Positions 1 to 7,275 of a DNA stretch of 47,949 nucleotides are shown piece after piece (positions within the stretch are counted from its first letter, which is position 1; the number at the start of each line of letters is the position of its first letter). Under the pieces are notes generated by a model. That model did no database searches. It was given only the letters and a program-made list of their open reading frames with translations, and was not told where the DNA came from. The translations under genes were made by a program, and so were the position numbers. Origin of the DNA: DYRB01 sp963802205 (GTDB lineage Bacteria; Pseudomonadota; Gammaproteobacteria; Chromatiales; Chromatiaceae); contig CAWDHW010000002.1 in assembly GCA_963802205.1 (NCBI GenBank), positions 1 through 47,949 of the forward strand. The letters run 5' to 3'.

Positions 1-2
1 CG

Positions 3-77
3 GGCTTTCCGTTCCCGTCCGCTGGGTGCCCGATCGATGCACACCCCTGCTACGCCGTGGCCGACTGCAAGATCTAA
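3..77 (+). CDS. possible C-terminal tail of a gene cut by the window edge
   Basis: An open frame runs from the window edge to a TAA at 75-77 and reads as a short Cys-rich tail (CPIDAHPCYAVADCKI). Its third codon positions are mostly G or C, as in the real genes here, while the competing frames are less biased. No family is recognised. Its place just upstream of the two PilU-like genes would suit a pilus-related gene, but that is only position. Confidence 0.3.
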   Translation, partial: GFPFPSAGCPIDAHPCYAVADCKI

Positions 78-124
78 GGCAATCCCGCCGGAATTTTCCG
101 CCTGCATCAAAGCACGCTAGGACG

Positions 125-229
125 ATGCCGATCGTCTTGCCCGCCTGTACCGAGTTCAGCAAGGACAAGGATGCCAATATGAAGAAGGACCACGGCATCG
201 CGAATCTGGAGGCGCTGTTCACGAAATAG
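125..229 (+). CDS. short ORF or gene remnant, unknown
   Basis: A 34-codon frame (ATG at 125, TAG at 227-229) has very high GC at third codon positions and an ordinary amino-acid mix ending NLEALFTK, so it may be coding or the tail of a broken gene. There is no obvious ribosome binding site and no recognised family. The 158 bases from 230 to 387 hold no other gene and presumably contain the promoter of the downstream ATPase gene, but I see no convincing -35/-10 pair. Confidence 0.22.
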   Translation: MPIVLPACTEFSKDKDANMKKDHGIANLEALFTK

Positions 230-387
230 GGCGTTGGACCTCAAGTCAGGACGCCGGACGCGCCGCGCCGACGTACAATCGGTGGTGCCAGGTCCTTTGA
301 TGTGGGGCTTGGGCGTAAATTGGTGCACCACGTCCGGCGGCGTGGCCTACCGTTCACAGCAGCCGATCACGACCCATGGGCGGGGCA

Positions 388-1596
388 ATGGACCGACAAC
401 AAGCCACCAAGTTCATGCTCGACTGTCTGCGCGTGATGTTGTCGAAGAATGGCTCGGACCTTTTCATCACCGCCGGTTTTCCCGCCGCCTGCAAGATCGA
501 CGGCAAGTTGAGTCCGCTCAACGATCAGCCGCTGAACGCCGCCCAGAGCAATATTCTGGTCCGCTCCATCATGAGCGACCGGCAGGTGCGGGAATTTGAG
601 GCAAGCAAGGAGTGTAACTTCGCCATCAGTCCACCTGGCATAGGTCGCTTCCGCGTCAACGCCTTTGTCCAGCAGGGCAACTCCGCCGCCGTCCTGCGGA
701 CGATCACCACCGGCATCCCAGGTCTGGAGGCATTGGGTCTGCCGCCGGTCCTCAAGGAACTGGTGATGACCAAGCGCGGGCTGATCCTGGTGGTTGGGGC
801 TACCGGATCCGGCAAGTCCACCACCCTGGCCGCCATGCTCGGGCACCGCAACCGCAACAGCCATGGCCACATCGTTACCATCGAAGATCCGGTCGAATAT
901 GTCCATGACCATGCCAACTGTCTGATCAGTCAGCGCGAGGTTGGGGTGGATACGGACAGTTGGGACGCGGCCCTGATCAACACGCTGCGCCAGGCCCCGG
1001 ACGTCATTCTTATCGGCGAGATCCGGCAACGTGAGACCATGGAGCATGCGGTCAATTTCTCGGAGACCGGGCACCTGTGCCTATCCACCCTGCATGCCAA
1101 TAGCGCCAATCAGGCCTTGGACCGCATTATCAACCTGTACCCAGAGGAGCGCCGCGCCCAGCTCCTGATGGATTTGTCGCTCAATCTCAAGGCCGTCATC
1201 GGCCTAAGGCTCCTCCGCAGAACCAGCGGGGGACGCATCGCCGCCGTAGAGATTATGATCAACTCGCCCCTGATCCAGGACCTGATCTTCAAGGGCAACG
1301 TCCAAGGCATCAAGGAGATCATGCAGAAGTCCAAGGAGATGGGTATGCAGACCTTCGACATGGCCCTGTTCGAACTGTATGAGGCCGGTCTGGTGACCTA
1401 CGAGGACGCCATGCGTAACGCCGACTCCATGAACGAGCTGCGCCTGCGCATCAAGCTCGAGGGAGCGGCGGCGAAGGGCCGTTCGTCGCTCGACAACCTG
1501 GAAGGGCCGGATGACCTCACGATTCTGAGCGATGGCGATGAGTTCGACGAGACTGGGTTCGCCGACATCACCCAGGCGCCCTTCCCGCCGCGGTGA
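388..1596 (+). CDS. pilU: PilU-like type IV pilus retraction ATPase (copy 1)
   Basis: Hexameric secretion-type ATPase of the PilT/PilU family, which powers retraction of type IV pili from the cytoplasmic face of the pilus machine. The 402-residue product starts with the family N-domain (SDLFITAG, then GRFRVNAF). It has Walker A GATGSGKST at about residues 137-145, an Asp/His-box region (ILIGEIRQRETMEHA) and the TGHL..STLHAN motif. The C-terminus (GMQTFDMALFELYEAG...NADSMNELRLRIKLE) is of PilU rather than PilT type. I took the ATG at 388 because it matches the family start; the ATG at 376 would add four residues. About 40 residues after LRIKLE form a low-complexity acidic tail. A second paralogue follows 99 bp downstream. 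Confidence 0.93.
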   Translation: MDRQQATKFMLDCLRVMLSKNGSDLFITAGFPAACKIDGKLSPLNDQPLNAAQSNILVRSIMSDRQVREFEASKECNFAISPPGIGRFRVNAFVQQGNSAAVLRTITTGIPGLEALGLPPVLKELVMTKRGLILVVGATGSGKSTTLAAMLGHRNRNSHGHIVTIEDPVEYVHDHANCLISQREVGVDTDSWDAALINTLRQAPDVILIGEIRQRETMEHAVNFSETGHLCLSTLHANSANQALDRIINLYPEERRAQLLMDLSLNLKAVIGLRLLRRTSGGRIAAVEIMINSPLIQDLIFKGNVQGIKEIMQKSKEMGMQTFDMALFELYEAGLVTYEDAMRNADSMNELRLRIKLEGAAAKGRSSLDNLEGPDDLTILSDGDEFDETGFADITQAPFPPR

Positions 1597-1695
1597 ACCG
1601 CAGGCGCCCGACCTTGGCGACCCAGACCTCTATGTGGCTTGGGCGGGGTGCCGCTCAAACCTTGGGTCTGCGCTACTGATGCTGGAGCCAAAGCG

Positions 1696-2751
1696 ATGGA
1701 TGTCACCCCTCTTCTCGAACTGATGGTACGGCTGGATGCCTCTGACCTGTTTTTCATTGCCGGCACTCAGGTCAAGATCAAGGTCGATGGGATCATTCGT
1801 TCCGTGGGCGAGAAAGTCCTGACCGACGAGGGCTGTCGCGAGGCGGTTGCCGCGGTGATGAGTGAGACACAGGCCAAGGCCTTCGCCGAACAGCTCGAAC
1901 TGGATTTCGCCATTCGCCTGGCCGATCGCGGTCGCTTTCGCGTCAACGCCTTTTACCACCGTGGGACTCCGGGGATGGTGTTACGTCACATCAAGGCCCA
2001 AGTCCCCAGCGCCCAGGCTCTTCGTCTCCCGCCCGCGCTCACCGAATTGATCATGCACAAGCATGGCATCATCCTCATGGTGGGTGCCACGGGGTCGGGT
2101 AAGTCCACTACCCTGGCCGCCATGCTCGACCATCGTAACGCATGCTCCAATGGACATATCCTGACCGTTGAGGACCCGATCGAGTTCATCCACGTCCCCA
2201 AGCAGTGCGTGGTGACGCAGCGCGAGCTAGGTACTGATACGCACAGCTATGGCGCGGCCCTTCGCAGCGCCTTTCGCGAGGCACCGGACGTGGTCATGGT
2301 TGGCGAGGTGCGCGATCGCACCACCCTGGAGGCGGCCATCGCGCTAGCGGGCACCGGAAGCCTGGCGATCTCCACCCTCCATGCCAACAATGCCCATCAG
2401 GCCCTGGAGCGGATCATTAACCTCTTCCCACAAGAGCTTCACAAGACGTTGTTCATGGATCTCTCGATCAGCATGCGCGCCATCATCTCGCAGCGCTTGG
2501 TGCGAGGTAAGGATGGCCGGCGCTGTGCCGCTATCGAGATACTGGTAAACACCCCTTACATCGCCCATCTGATCCGCGATGGCAAGGTCGATGAGGTGAG
2601 CGAGGCGATGCAGCAGAGCAGCGAGGCGGGGATGAGAACGTTCGATCAGGCGTTGCTCGATCTATACGCGGAAGAGCGGATCACGATGGCGGAGGCCCTG
2701 GCTAACGCCGACTCGGCGGCGAACCTCGAGGCCAGGATCAACTTCGGCTAG
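1696..2751 (+). CDS. PilU-like retraction ATPase (copy 2)
   Basis: A 351-residue paralogue of the preceding ATPase with the same layout: N-domain (SDLFFIAG, GRFRVNAFYH), Walker A GATGSGKST at residues 130-138, MVGEVRDRTTLEAA, STLHANNAHQALERI, and a C-terminus (GMRTFDQALLDLYAEE...NADSAANLEARI) again closer to PilU than to PilT. GGAG at 1684-1687 lies 8 bases before the ATG at 1696 and decides the start. It lacks the acidic tail of copy 1. Divergence between the copies is large, so this is an old duplication or two separate PilU types. No PilT is seen nearby. Co-transcription with copy 1 is likely from spacing. Confidence 0.9.
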   Translation: MDVTPLLELMVRLDASDLFFIAGTQVKIKVDGIIRSVGEKVLTDEGCREAVAAVMSETQAKAFAEQLELDFAIRLADRGRFRVNAFYHRGTPGMVLRHIKAQVPSAQALRLPPALTELIMHKHGIILMVGATGSGKSTTLAAMLDHRNACSNGHILTVEDPIEFIHVPKQCVVTQRELGTDTHSYGAALRSAFREAPDVVMVGEVRDRTTLEAAIALAGTGSLAISTLHANNAHQALERIINLFPQELHKTLFMDLSISMRAIISQRLVRGKDGRRCAAIEILVNTPYIAHLIRDGKVDEVSEAMQQSSEAGMRTFDQALLDLYAEERITMAEALANADSAANLEARINFG

Positions 2752-2783
2752 AGGCTTGTCGGATCTTAGGTTGTCTGACCATG

Positions 2784-2795
2784 CGGCTACGGAGG
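2784..2795 (+). repeat. 12-nt repeat CGGCTACGGAGG, copy 1
   Basis: This 12-mer lies 33 bases after the second PilU gene, inside a loose inverted repeat (ACCATGC at 2778-2784 and GCATGGT at 2812-2818). The same 12-mer on the same strand recurs at 3628-3639, on the other side of the H-NS-like gene, again next to a CATGCC-containing hairpin. Function unknown; possibly a dispersed repeat. Confidence 0.5.
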
Positions 2796-2930
2796 CGATC
2801 CAAATCTCCCGGCATGGTGAGCCAGGCTCTTGTCATGGCAAAGGGCATGCGTTCCGACCTTCCGGGCACCTCCGCAGAGCCCTGTCGGGCCCTGCCGAGG
2901 GCATGGGTCGCTAATCGTGTCGGATAGCTG

Positions 2931-3332
2931 TCAGCCGGCGACAGCGGTCAGGTAATTGGCCTTGAATGCCTCGCGGTCGGCTCGGGAACTGGGGTCGTAG
3001 CCCTGCTCCTGCATCCGCTGCTTCATCCACCCCGGAAGTACGCCGCGGACATAGATGTGGCTGGAATCCTGGGGATCGACATAGCGCGTGTACTGGTGAT
3101 CGGACACGGCCTTCTTGGCTGCAGGACCGCGGCGCTTGCGCATTGTGACGAGCGGTAGAATCTCGTCTAGGTCGTAGCCATTGTTCTGGATGAGGTCCCT
3201 TACCTGTTGCGCGACTTCCGTCTTGGCTTCCTGGCGGCGACGCTCGATGGCAAGCTCCAGATCGACCTTGCTCTGTTCGATCTGTGCCAGGTGTTGGCGA
3301 AGCTCATCGACGCTCAGGTTGGTGTATTCCAC
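2931..3332 (-). CDS. H-NS-family nucleoid-associated protein (variant DNA-binding core)
   Basis: 133-residue protein with the H-NS layout. The N-terminal ~60 residues are a charged coiled-coil dimerisation region (LRQHLAQIEQSKVDLELAIERRRQE), followed by a basic linker (MRKRRGPAAKK) and a C-terminal H-NS-type domain (YVDPQDSSHIYVRGVLPGWM). Classical members carry W.GRGR.P in the minor-groove loop; here it reads YVRGVLP, so AT-hook-like binding may be altered. Start is GTG at 3332 with GGAGG six bases upstream. A strong promoter lies about 75 bp upstream. Likely role: xenogeneic silencing or chromosome organisation. Gene is opposite to its neighbours and monocistronic. Confidence 0.8.
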   Translation of the reverse strand: MEYTNLSVDELRQHLAQIEQSKVDLELAIERRRQEAKTEVAQQVRDLIQNNGYDLDEILPLVTMRKRRGPAAKKAVSDHQYTRYVDPQDSSHIYVRGVLPGWMKQRMQEQGYDPSSRADREAFKANYLTAVAG

Positions 3333-3404
3333 GGTAAACCTCCGGTATGGGTTGTGTCTCGTTTATGTTGACTGGGGAGGCCTCTAATCGAGGCACCGTG
3401 GCTA

Positions 3405-3432
3405 TATTTAATGCAATCTGAACCAATGTCAA
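3405..3432 (-). promoter_or_regulatory. predicted sigma-70 promoter of the H-NS-like gene
   Basis: On the minus strand a perfect -35 TTGACA (3427-3432) is followed after 16 bases by an AT-rich -10 TAAATA (3405-3410). The transcript would carry about 65 bases of leader, including a 5-bp hairpin GCCTC/GAGGC with loop at 3380-3394. AT-rich DNA here could also allow autoregulation by H-NS. Confidence 0.55.
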
Positions 3433-3556
3433 GGTTGTCGCTATGTTAGTACACCCTTCCAGCTGTACGCCGGACCCTTAGGGAAGCCCGATTAAGCGGT
3501 GCGGGGATGCCCGCCATTTCGGCTGTAAGCCGTTAAAAGGAGCGCCCGGGAGTCGC

Positions 3557-3603
3557 GCTCGCGGGGCGCGAGCTGATTAAAGCCAAGGATGGCTTTAATC
3601 AGC
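3557..3603. repeat. two overlapping perfect inverted repeats (hairpins)
   Basis: GCTCGCG (3557-3563) and CGCGAGC (3567-3573) form a 7-bp stem with a 3-base loop. The 13-base arm at 3572-3584 pairs perfectly with 3591-3603 around a 6-base loop. The two stems share bases 3572-3573, so they are mutually exclusive at the base, as in alternative RNA folds. They lie in the 606-bp non-coding gap between the H-NS-like gene and uppP. No T-run follows, so a plain terminator is unlikely. Confidence 0.6.
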
Positions 3604-3627
3604 GTCTCCTTAGGGTGGGAAATCACC

Positions 3628-3639
3628 CGGCTACGGAGG
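3628..3639 (+). repeat. 12-nt repeat CGGCTACGGAGG, copy 2
   Basis: Second copy of the 12-mer seen at 2784-2795. It sits between the alternative hairpins (3557-3603) and the CATGCCAA hairpin (3642-3668). Together the two copies bracket the H-NS-like gene. Confidence 0.5.
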
Positions 3640-3641
3640 TG

Positions 3642-3668
3642 CATGCCAAGTCCTTCTGCTTTGGCATG
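3642..3668. other. 8-bp stem-loop CATGCCAA/TTGGCATG
   Basis: CATGCCAA (3642-3649) and TTGGCATG (3661-3668) are perfectly complementary around an 11-base loop. This is the third stem in the gap before uppP. A smaller GGGTG/CACCC stem lies just upstream. The cluster could be a structured leader or small RNA. Bases 3670-3900 hold nothing I can assign. Confidence 0.45.
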
Positions 3669-3900
3669 TGGTGCTGGGGGTTGGGTTGGAGCAATAGTGA
3701 CCTGGCGACGTTGTGCGTCAATCGCGGCATGGTCCGGTTTCCAGCTCGTCGCGTGACCTGGGACGGGCCTTAGGCCTGGGTGGTCAGAGGGTTGTGGTTT
3801 GCCGGGATGGGACTTATCCCGGAGTGGGGCTGACGTCGGGCCAGTGGCGGCGGATGGGTCGCAATTCCGGCTTGGGTGGGAACAGGCTCCGCCTGGCGGG

Positions 3901-3906
3901 TATAAT
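3901..3906 (+). promoter_or_regulatory. consensus -10 box upstream of uppP
   Basis: A perfect TATAAT lies 32 bases before the uppP ATG. The -35 position 17 bases upstream (GGGAAC) is poor, so an activator or weak promoter is implied. The hairpin cluster at 3557-3668 lies upstream of this start and would not be part of this transcript. Confidence 0.5.
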
Positions 3907-3938
3907 CTGCCCCCTTTCGTACACCAGAGCCCCTTTTT

Positions 3939-4766
3939 ATGGACATCCTCCTGCTCGTCAAGGCAGCCATCCTCGGTATCGTCGAGGGACTGACCGAATT
4001 CCTTCCTGTCTCAAGCACTGGCCACCTGATCATCGCGGGAGACCTGCTGGGCTTCAATGACCAGAGGGCCAAGGTCTTCGAGATCGCGATCCAGTTGGCG
4101 GCCATTCTTGCGGTGGTGTGGGAGTACCGCGCCAAGATCACTGAGGTCCTGGTGGGTCTGCCGTCGCAGCCCGAGGCCCAGCGCTTCGCCCTCAACATTA
4201 TCGTTGCCTTTCTGCCTGCGGCGGTCCTCGGGCTACTATTCGCCGGTTACATCAAGATGTACCTGTTCAATCCGCTGACGGTCGCGGCCGCCTTCATCGT
4301 TGGCGGTCTCCTGATCCTCTGGGCCGAACGGCGAGATCACAAGGTGCGGGTGTTTAGTGTGGAGGAGATGACCTGGAAGGATGCGCTGAAGGTTGGCTTT
4401 GCCCAGGCCCTGGCCATGATCCCCGGGACCTCTCGGTCCGGGGCTACCATCATAGGCGGCCTGTTCTTCGGGCTGGAGCGGCGAACCGCCACCGAATTCT
4501 CCTTCTTTCTGGCCATCCCGACCATGTTCGCGGCGACCTCATACGACCTTTACAAGGCCCGCGATCTGCTTACTCTGGATGACATTCCTCTGTTCCTGGT
4601 GGGTGGCCTGACGTCGTTTGTCTCGGCATTCATTGCCGTGCGGGGGCTGCTGCGCTATATCAGCCGCCACGATTTCACCATTTTCGCCTGGTATCGCATC
4701 GCCTTTGGCATCGTGGTTCTGATCTCCGCCTACACGGGAATGGTGACCTGGTCGGAACCTGGCTGA
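3939..4766 (+). CDS. uppP: undecaprenyl-diphosphatase
   Basis: UppP/BacA integral membrane phosphatase that converts undecaprenyl pyrophosphate to the monophosphate lipid carrier for peptidoglycan and other envelope polymers. 275 residues is the usual length. Signature blocks are near the N-terminus (GIVEGLTEFLPVSSTGH, residues ~13-29) and mid-protein (AMIPGTSRSGATI with catalytic-region Ser/Arg), with several hydrophobic segments. The stop lies 4 bp from the converging smpB stop, so the two genes share essentially no terminator space. No clear Shine-Dalgarno sequence precedes the ATG. Confidence 0.97.
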   Translation: MDILLLVKAAILGIVEGLTEFLPVSSTGHLIIAGDLLGFNDQRAKVFEIAIQLAAILAVVWEYRAKITEVLVGLPSQPEAQRFALNIIVAFLPAAVLGLLFAGYIKMYLFNPLTVAAAFIVGGLLILWAERRDHKVRVFSVEEMTWKDALKVGFAQALAMIPGTSRSGATIIGGLFFGLERRTATEFSFFLAIPTMFAATSYDLYKARDLLTLDDIPLFLVGGLTSFVSAFIAVRGLLRYISRHDFTIFAWYRIAFGIVVLISAYTGMVTWSEPG

Positions 4767-4770
4767 GCCT

Positions 4771-5247
4771 TCAGCGCTGCTTGAAGATGCGTTGCTTCTC
4801 GCGTTGCCAATCCTTGTCCTTCTCATCGGCACGCTTGTCGTGCAGCTTCTTGCCCTTCGCAAGCCCCACCTCGAGTTTGGCGCGACCCTGCTTCCAATAC
4901 ATGGCGGTGGGGACCAGGGTGTAGCCGGCGCGCTCCGTCAGACCGATGAGCTTATTGAGCTGGGTGCGTTGGAGCAGGAGCTTGCGGCTGCGCACCGGGT
5001 CCGGATCGACGTGGGTCGAGGCGGTTGGCAGGGGGGAGACGTGGGCGCCCACCAGAAAGGCCTCGGCGTGCAGGATCTTGACGTAGCTTTCCTTGAGTTG
5101 GAGGCGCCCGGCGCGCAGGGCCTTGACCTCCCAGCCGAGCAGGGCGATTCCCGCCTCGTAGCGCTCCTCGATGTGATAGTCGTGGCTCGCCTTCTTGTTG
5201 AGTGCGATGTTGGAGCCGCTGTCGGACTTCTTTTTGGCCTTGGACAT
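4771..5247 (-). CDS. smpB: SsrA-binding protein (trans-translation)
   Basis: SmpB binds tmRNA and brings it to stalled ribosomes. The 158-residue protein has the expected opening (IALNKKASHDYHIEERYEAGIALLGWEVKALRAG), central VDPDPVRSRKLLL and the basic C-terminal tail (KGKKLHDKRADEKDKDWQREKQRI) that acts as a codon mimic. The start at 5247 fits family length; the open frame extends far upstream but that part is not SmpB-like. Divergent from tpiA, with a CGAAAA-G-TTTTCG palindrome at 5261-5273 in between. ssrA itself is not in the window. Confidence 0.97.
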   Translation of the reverse strand: MSKAKKKSDSGSNIALNKKASHDYHIEERYEAGIALLGWEVKALRAGRLQLKESYVKILHAEAFLVGAHVSPLPTASTHVDPDPVRSRKLLLQRTQLNKLIGLTERAGYTLVPTAMYWKQGRAKLEVGLAKGKKLHDKRADEKDKDWQREKQRIFKQR

Positions 5248-5299
5248 GGCGCCAGTGTAACGAAAAGTTTTCGACAATGCCCTGTCCCTGTTGTCAGGG

Positions 5300-5328
5300 T
5301 TGCTTTTGCCGGTCGCAGCCGCTAGAGT
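5300..5328 (+). promoter_or_regulatory. predicted promoter of tpiA-secG
   Basis: TTGCTT (5300-5305), a 17-base spacer and TAGAGT (5323-5328) form a plausible sigma-70 promoter about 30 bases before the tpiA start codon. Confidence 0.45.
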
Positions 5329-5356
5329 GCCGGGCTCGAATTTACGGAGGTTCCCC

Positions 5357-6118
5357 ATGCGCCAACCCTTGGTCGCCGGCAACTGGAAAATGAACGGCAG
5401 TACGGCGAGCGCCGCCGAGTTGTTGGCCGGCATCAAGGCCGGCGCGGGCGCCATCCACAGGACCGAGATCTTGGTCTGTCCGCCCTTCCCCTACCTGGCG
5501 ATGGCTGGCGTGGCCCTGGCCGGGACCGGCGTCGCGGTGGGCGCCCAGAATGCCTGTACCGAGGCCGCCGGCGCATACACCGGCGAGGTATCCGCGTCCA
5601 TGCTCAAGGATGTCGGCTGCACCTACGTCATCTTGGGGCACTCCGAGCGGCGTCAGTACTACGGCGACACCGATGCCGTCGTTGCCAAGAAGTACGCCCA
5701 GGTCCTCGCGGCCGGATTGACGCCCATCCTCTGTGTCGGCGAGACCCTGGAAGAGCGCGAGGGCGGCGAGACGCAAGCCGTTGTGGCGCGGCACCTCGAT
5801 GGGGTCATGGAGTCGGCCGGGGTCGAGGCCATTGCCCGGGGCGTGATCGCCTATGAGCCGGTGTGGGCCATCGGTACCGGGCGCACCGCGACCCCCGGGC
5901 AGGCACAGGAGGTTCACGCCTTCCTGCGCGGCCGCATTGCCGCCAGAAGCGCCGAGGTCGCGGCCGGGGTGCGCATCCTCTACGGCGGCAGCATGAACCC
6001 AGGCAACGCCATGGATCTGATGTCTCAGGCGGACATCGATGGGGGCCTCATTGGTGGGGCCTCGCTCAAGGCGAAGGATTTCCTGGCGATCTGCGCCGCC
6101 GGCGATGCGAACGCTTAG
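5357..6118 (+). CDS. tpiA: triose-phosphate isomerase
   Basis: Interconverts glyceraldehyde-3-phosphate and dihydroxyacetone phosphate in glycolysis, gluconeogenesis and the Calvin cycle. 253 residues, full length. Visible motifs: N-terminal AGNWKMNGS with catalytic Asn/Lys, the HSERRQ block with catalytic His, AYEPVWAIGTG with catalytic Glu, and phosphate-binding YGGSMNP...GGLIGGASL. Start ATG at 5357 has GGAGG at 5346-5350. secG follows 12 bp later, the common gammaproteobacterial order. Confidence 0.98.
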   Translation: MRQPLVAGNWKMNGSTASAAELLAGIKAGAGAIHRTEILVCPPFPYLAMAGVALAGTGVAVGAQNACTEAAGAYTGEVSASMLKDVGCTYVILGHSERRQYYGDTDAVVAKKYAQVLAAGLTPILCVGETLEEREGGETQAVVARHLDGVMESAGVEAIARGVIAYEPVWAIGTGRTATPGQAQEVHAFLRGRIAARSAEVAAGVRILYGGSMNPGNAMDLMSQADIDGGLIGGASLKAKDFLAICAAGDANA

Positions 6119-6130
6119 GGCACGCCGGCC

Positions 6131-6628
6131 ATGCAGATCGCTCTGACTGTCATTCATCTGTTCCTGGCGATCGGGCTGATCGGGCTGATCCTGATCCAGC
6201 ACGGTCGCGGGGCAGACGCCGGTGCCGCTTTTGGTAGCGGCGCCTCTGCCACCGTCTTTGGCGCGCGTGGGTCGGGCTCGTTTCTGAGTCGGACCACTGC
6301 CATCCTGGCGGCATTGTTCTTTATCACCAGTGTCGTAATGGCGTACTATGCCCAGCACGCGAAGGCCCCGGAGGGGCTGATGGATGGGGCCACCGGGGCG
6401 ATCCAGGTCGATATGCCGGCCGTGACACCGGGTGCGGGTGTGCCGGTTACAATTCCGGCGCCTGTTCCCGCACAGACCTCAGGCGATGTGCCGATGCCAC
6501 CGGTTCCGTCATCGGTGCAGGTGCCCGCCCAAGCGCCGGTGGCCCCAGTGCTGCCGTCCCCGATGTCGAGTGGCGATGTGCCGCCTCTGCCGGCGTCCAC
6601 TTCGCCGGAGGCAGGGACCAAGCCCTGA
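6131..6628 (+). CDS. secG: preprotein translocase subunit SecG, long Pro-rich tail
   Basis: SecG of the SecYEG channel assists protein export. Two hydrophobic segments (about residues 4-22 and 54-76) flank the conserved glycine-rich loop (LIQHGRGADAGAAFGSGASATVFG). The remaining ~85 residues form a Pro/Val/Ala-rich tail with repeated SGDVP.(P/L)P units, giving 165 residues against about 110 in E. coli. The tail probably sits on one side of the membrane as a disordered extension. Placement between tpiA and tRNA-Leu is standard. Confidence 0.93.
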   Translation: MQIALTVIHLFLAIGLIGLILIQHGRGADAGAAFGSGASATVFGARGSGSFLSRTTAILAALFFITSVVMAYYAQHAKAPEGLMDGATGAIQVDMPAVTPGAGVPVTIPAPVPAQTSGDVPMPPVPSSVQVPAQAPVAPVLPSPMSSGDVPPLPASTSPEAGTKP

Positions 6629-6654
6629 GGTTGACCAAAGCCCAAGTTTGTCAG

Positions 6655-6739
6655 GCCGATGTGGTGAAATTGGTAGACACGCTATCTTGAGGGGGTAGTG
6701 GCGTAAGCCGTGCCGGTTCGAGTCCGGCCATCGGCACCA
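6655..6739 (+). tRNA. tRNA-Leu (anticodon GAG)
   Basis: Cloverleaf of 85 bases: acceptor GCCGATG pairs with CATCGGC, anticodon stem CTATC/GGTAG encloses TTGAGGG (anticodon GAG, reading CUC/CUU), a long variable arm typical of class II tRNA, T-arm GGTTCGAGTCC, and an encoded 3' CCA. Directly downstream of secG, a conserved arrangement in gammaproteobacteria. Confidence 0.97.
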
Positions 6740-6744
6740 ACACG

Positions 6745-6783
6745 AAGACGGTATCCGCGGCTCCGCGGTACCGTCTTTTTTTT
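6745..6783 (+). terminator. intrinsic terminator after tRNA-Leu
   Basis: AAGACGGTA (6745-6753) pairs with TACCGTCTT (6769-6777), and the inner part is two CCGCGG blocks that also pair. The stem is followed by a T run to 6783. This ends the tpiA-secG-tRNA transcript and separates it from the nuo operon. Confidence 0.92.
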
Positions 6784-6838
6784 GCCTGGATTGGTGCTAA
6801 CCAATTGAAATACATGCCGAATCGGGGCGTCCACATGG

Positions 6839-6868
6839 TTGACAGCCGCGGCCTCGGTGCTCTAACAT
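6839..6868 (+). promoter_or_regulatory. predicted promoter of the nuo operon
   Basis: Perfect -35 TTGACA (6839-6844), 18-base spacer, -10 TAACAT (6863-6868). The transcript would start near 6875, about 44 bases before nuoA. It is the only strong promoter I see for the 15-kb operon. Confidence 0.65.
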
Positions 6869-6918
6869 CCGCACTTACGCCGCCCGGCAGGCAGACCTAA
6901 AACAACGGGGAGGTCCTG

Positions 6919-7275
6919 GTGCTCGAGAACTATCTGCCCGTCTTGATCTTCTTGGGTCTAGGGATCGTGATCGGGGTCGTGGCGCCTGCCATCGGCTATT
7001 TCCTCGGCCCCCGCCGCGCGGATGCCGAGAAAGACTCCCCCTACGAGTGCGGTTTCGACCCCTTCGAGTCCGCCCGCATGAAGTTCGATGTGCGCTACTA
7101 CCTGGTGGCCATCCTCTTCATTATTTTCGACCTCGAGATCGCCTTTCTCTTCCCCTGGGCCGTTGTCCTCGACGAACTGGGTGGCTTCGGCCTGGTGGCC
7201 ATGACCCTCTTCCTGGGGCTGCTGGTCGTGGGCTTCGTCTATGAGTGGAAGAAGGGGGCTCTGGAATGGGAATAG
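6919..7275 (+). CDS. nuoA: NADH-quinone oxidoreductase subunit A
   Basis: Small membrane subunit of respiratory complex I at the junction of the peripheral and membrane arms. 118 residues with three hydrophobic segments and the conserved loop YECGFDPFESARMKFDVRYYLVAILFIIFDLE. GTG start at 6919 preceded by GGGGAGG (6907-6913). First gene of a complete nuoA-N operon; its end overlaps the start of nuoB by 10 bases. Confidence 0.97.
   Translation: MLENYLPVLIFLGLGIVIGVVAPAIGYFLGPRRADAEKDSPYECGFDPFESARMKFDVRYYLVAILFIIFDLEIAFLFPWAVVLDELGGFGLVAMTLFLGLLVVGFVYEWKKGALEWE

Noticed and set aside
3557..3603. Inverted repeats as an intrinsic terminator or CRISPR-like repeat
   Set aside because: No T-run follows, and there is no regular series of repeats and spacers anywhere in the window.
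6651..6836. Minus-strand frame with GLEPARLTPLPPQDSVSTNFTTS over tRNA-Leu
   Set aside because: Translation of the reverse strand of tRNA-Leu plus its terminator; no ribosome site and no family.
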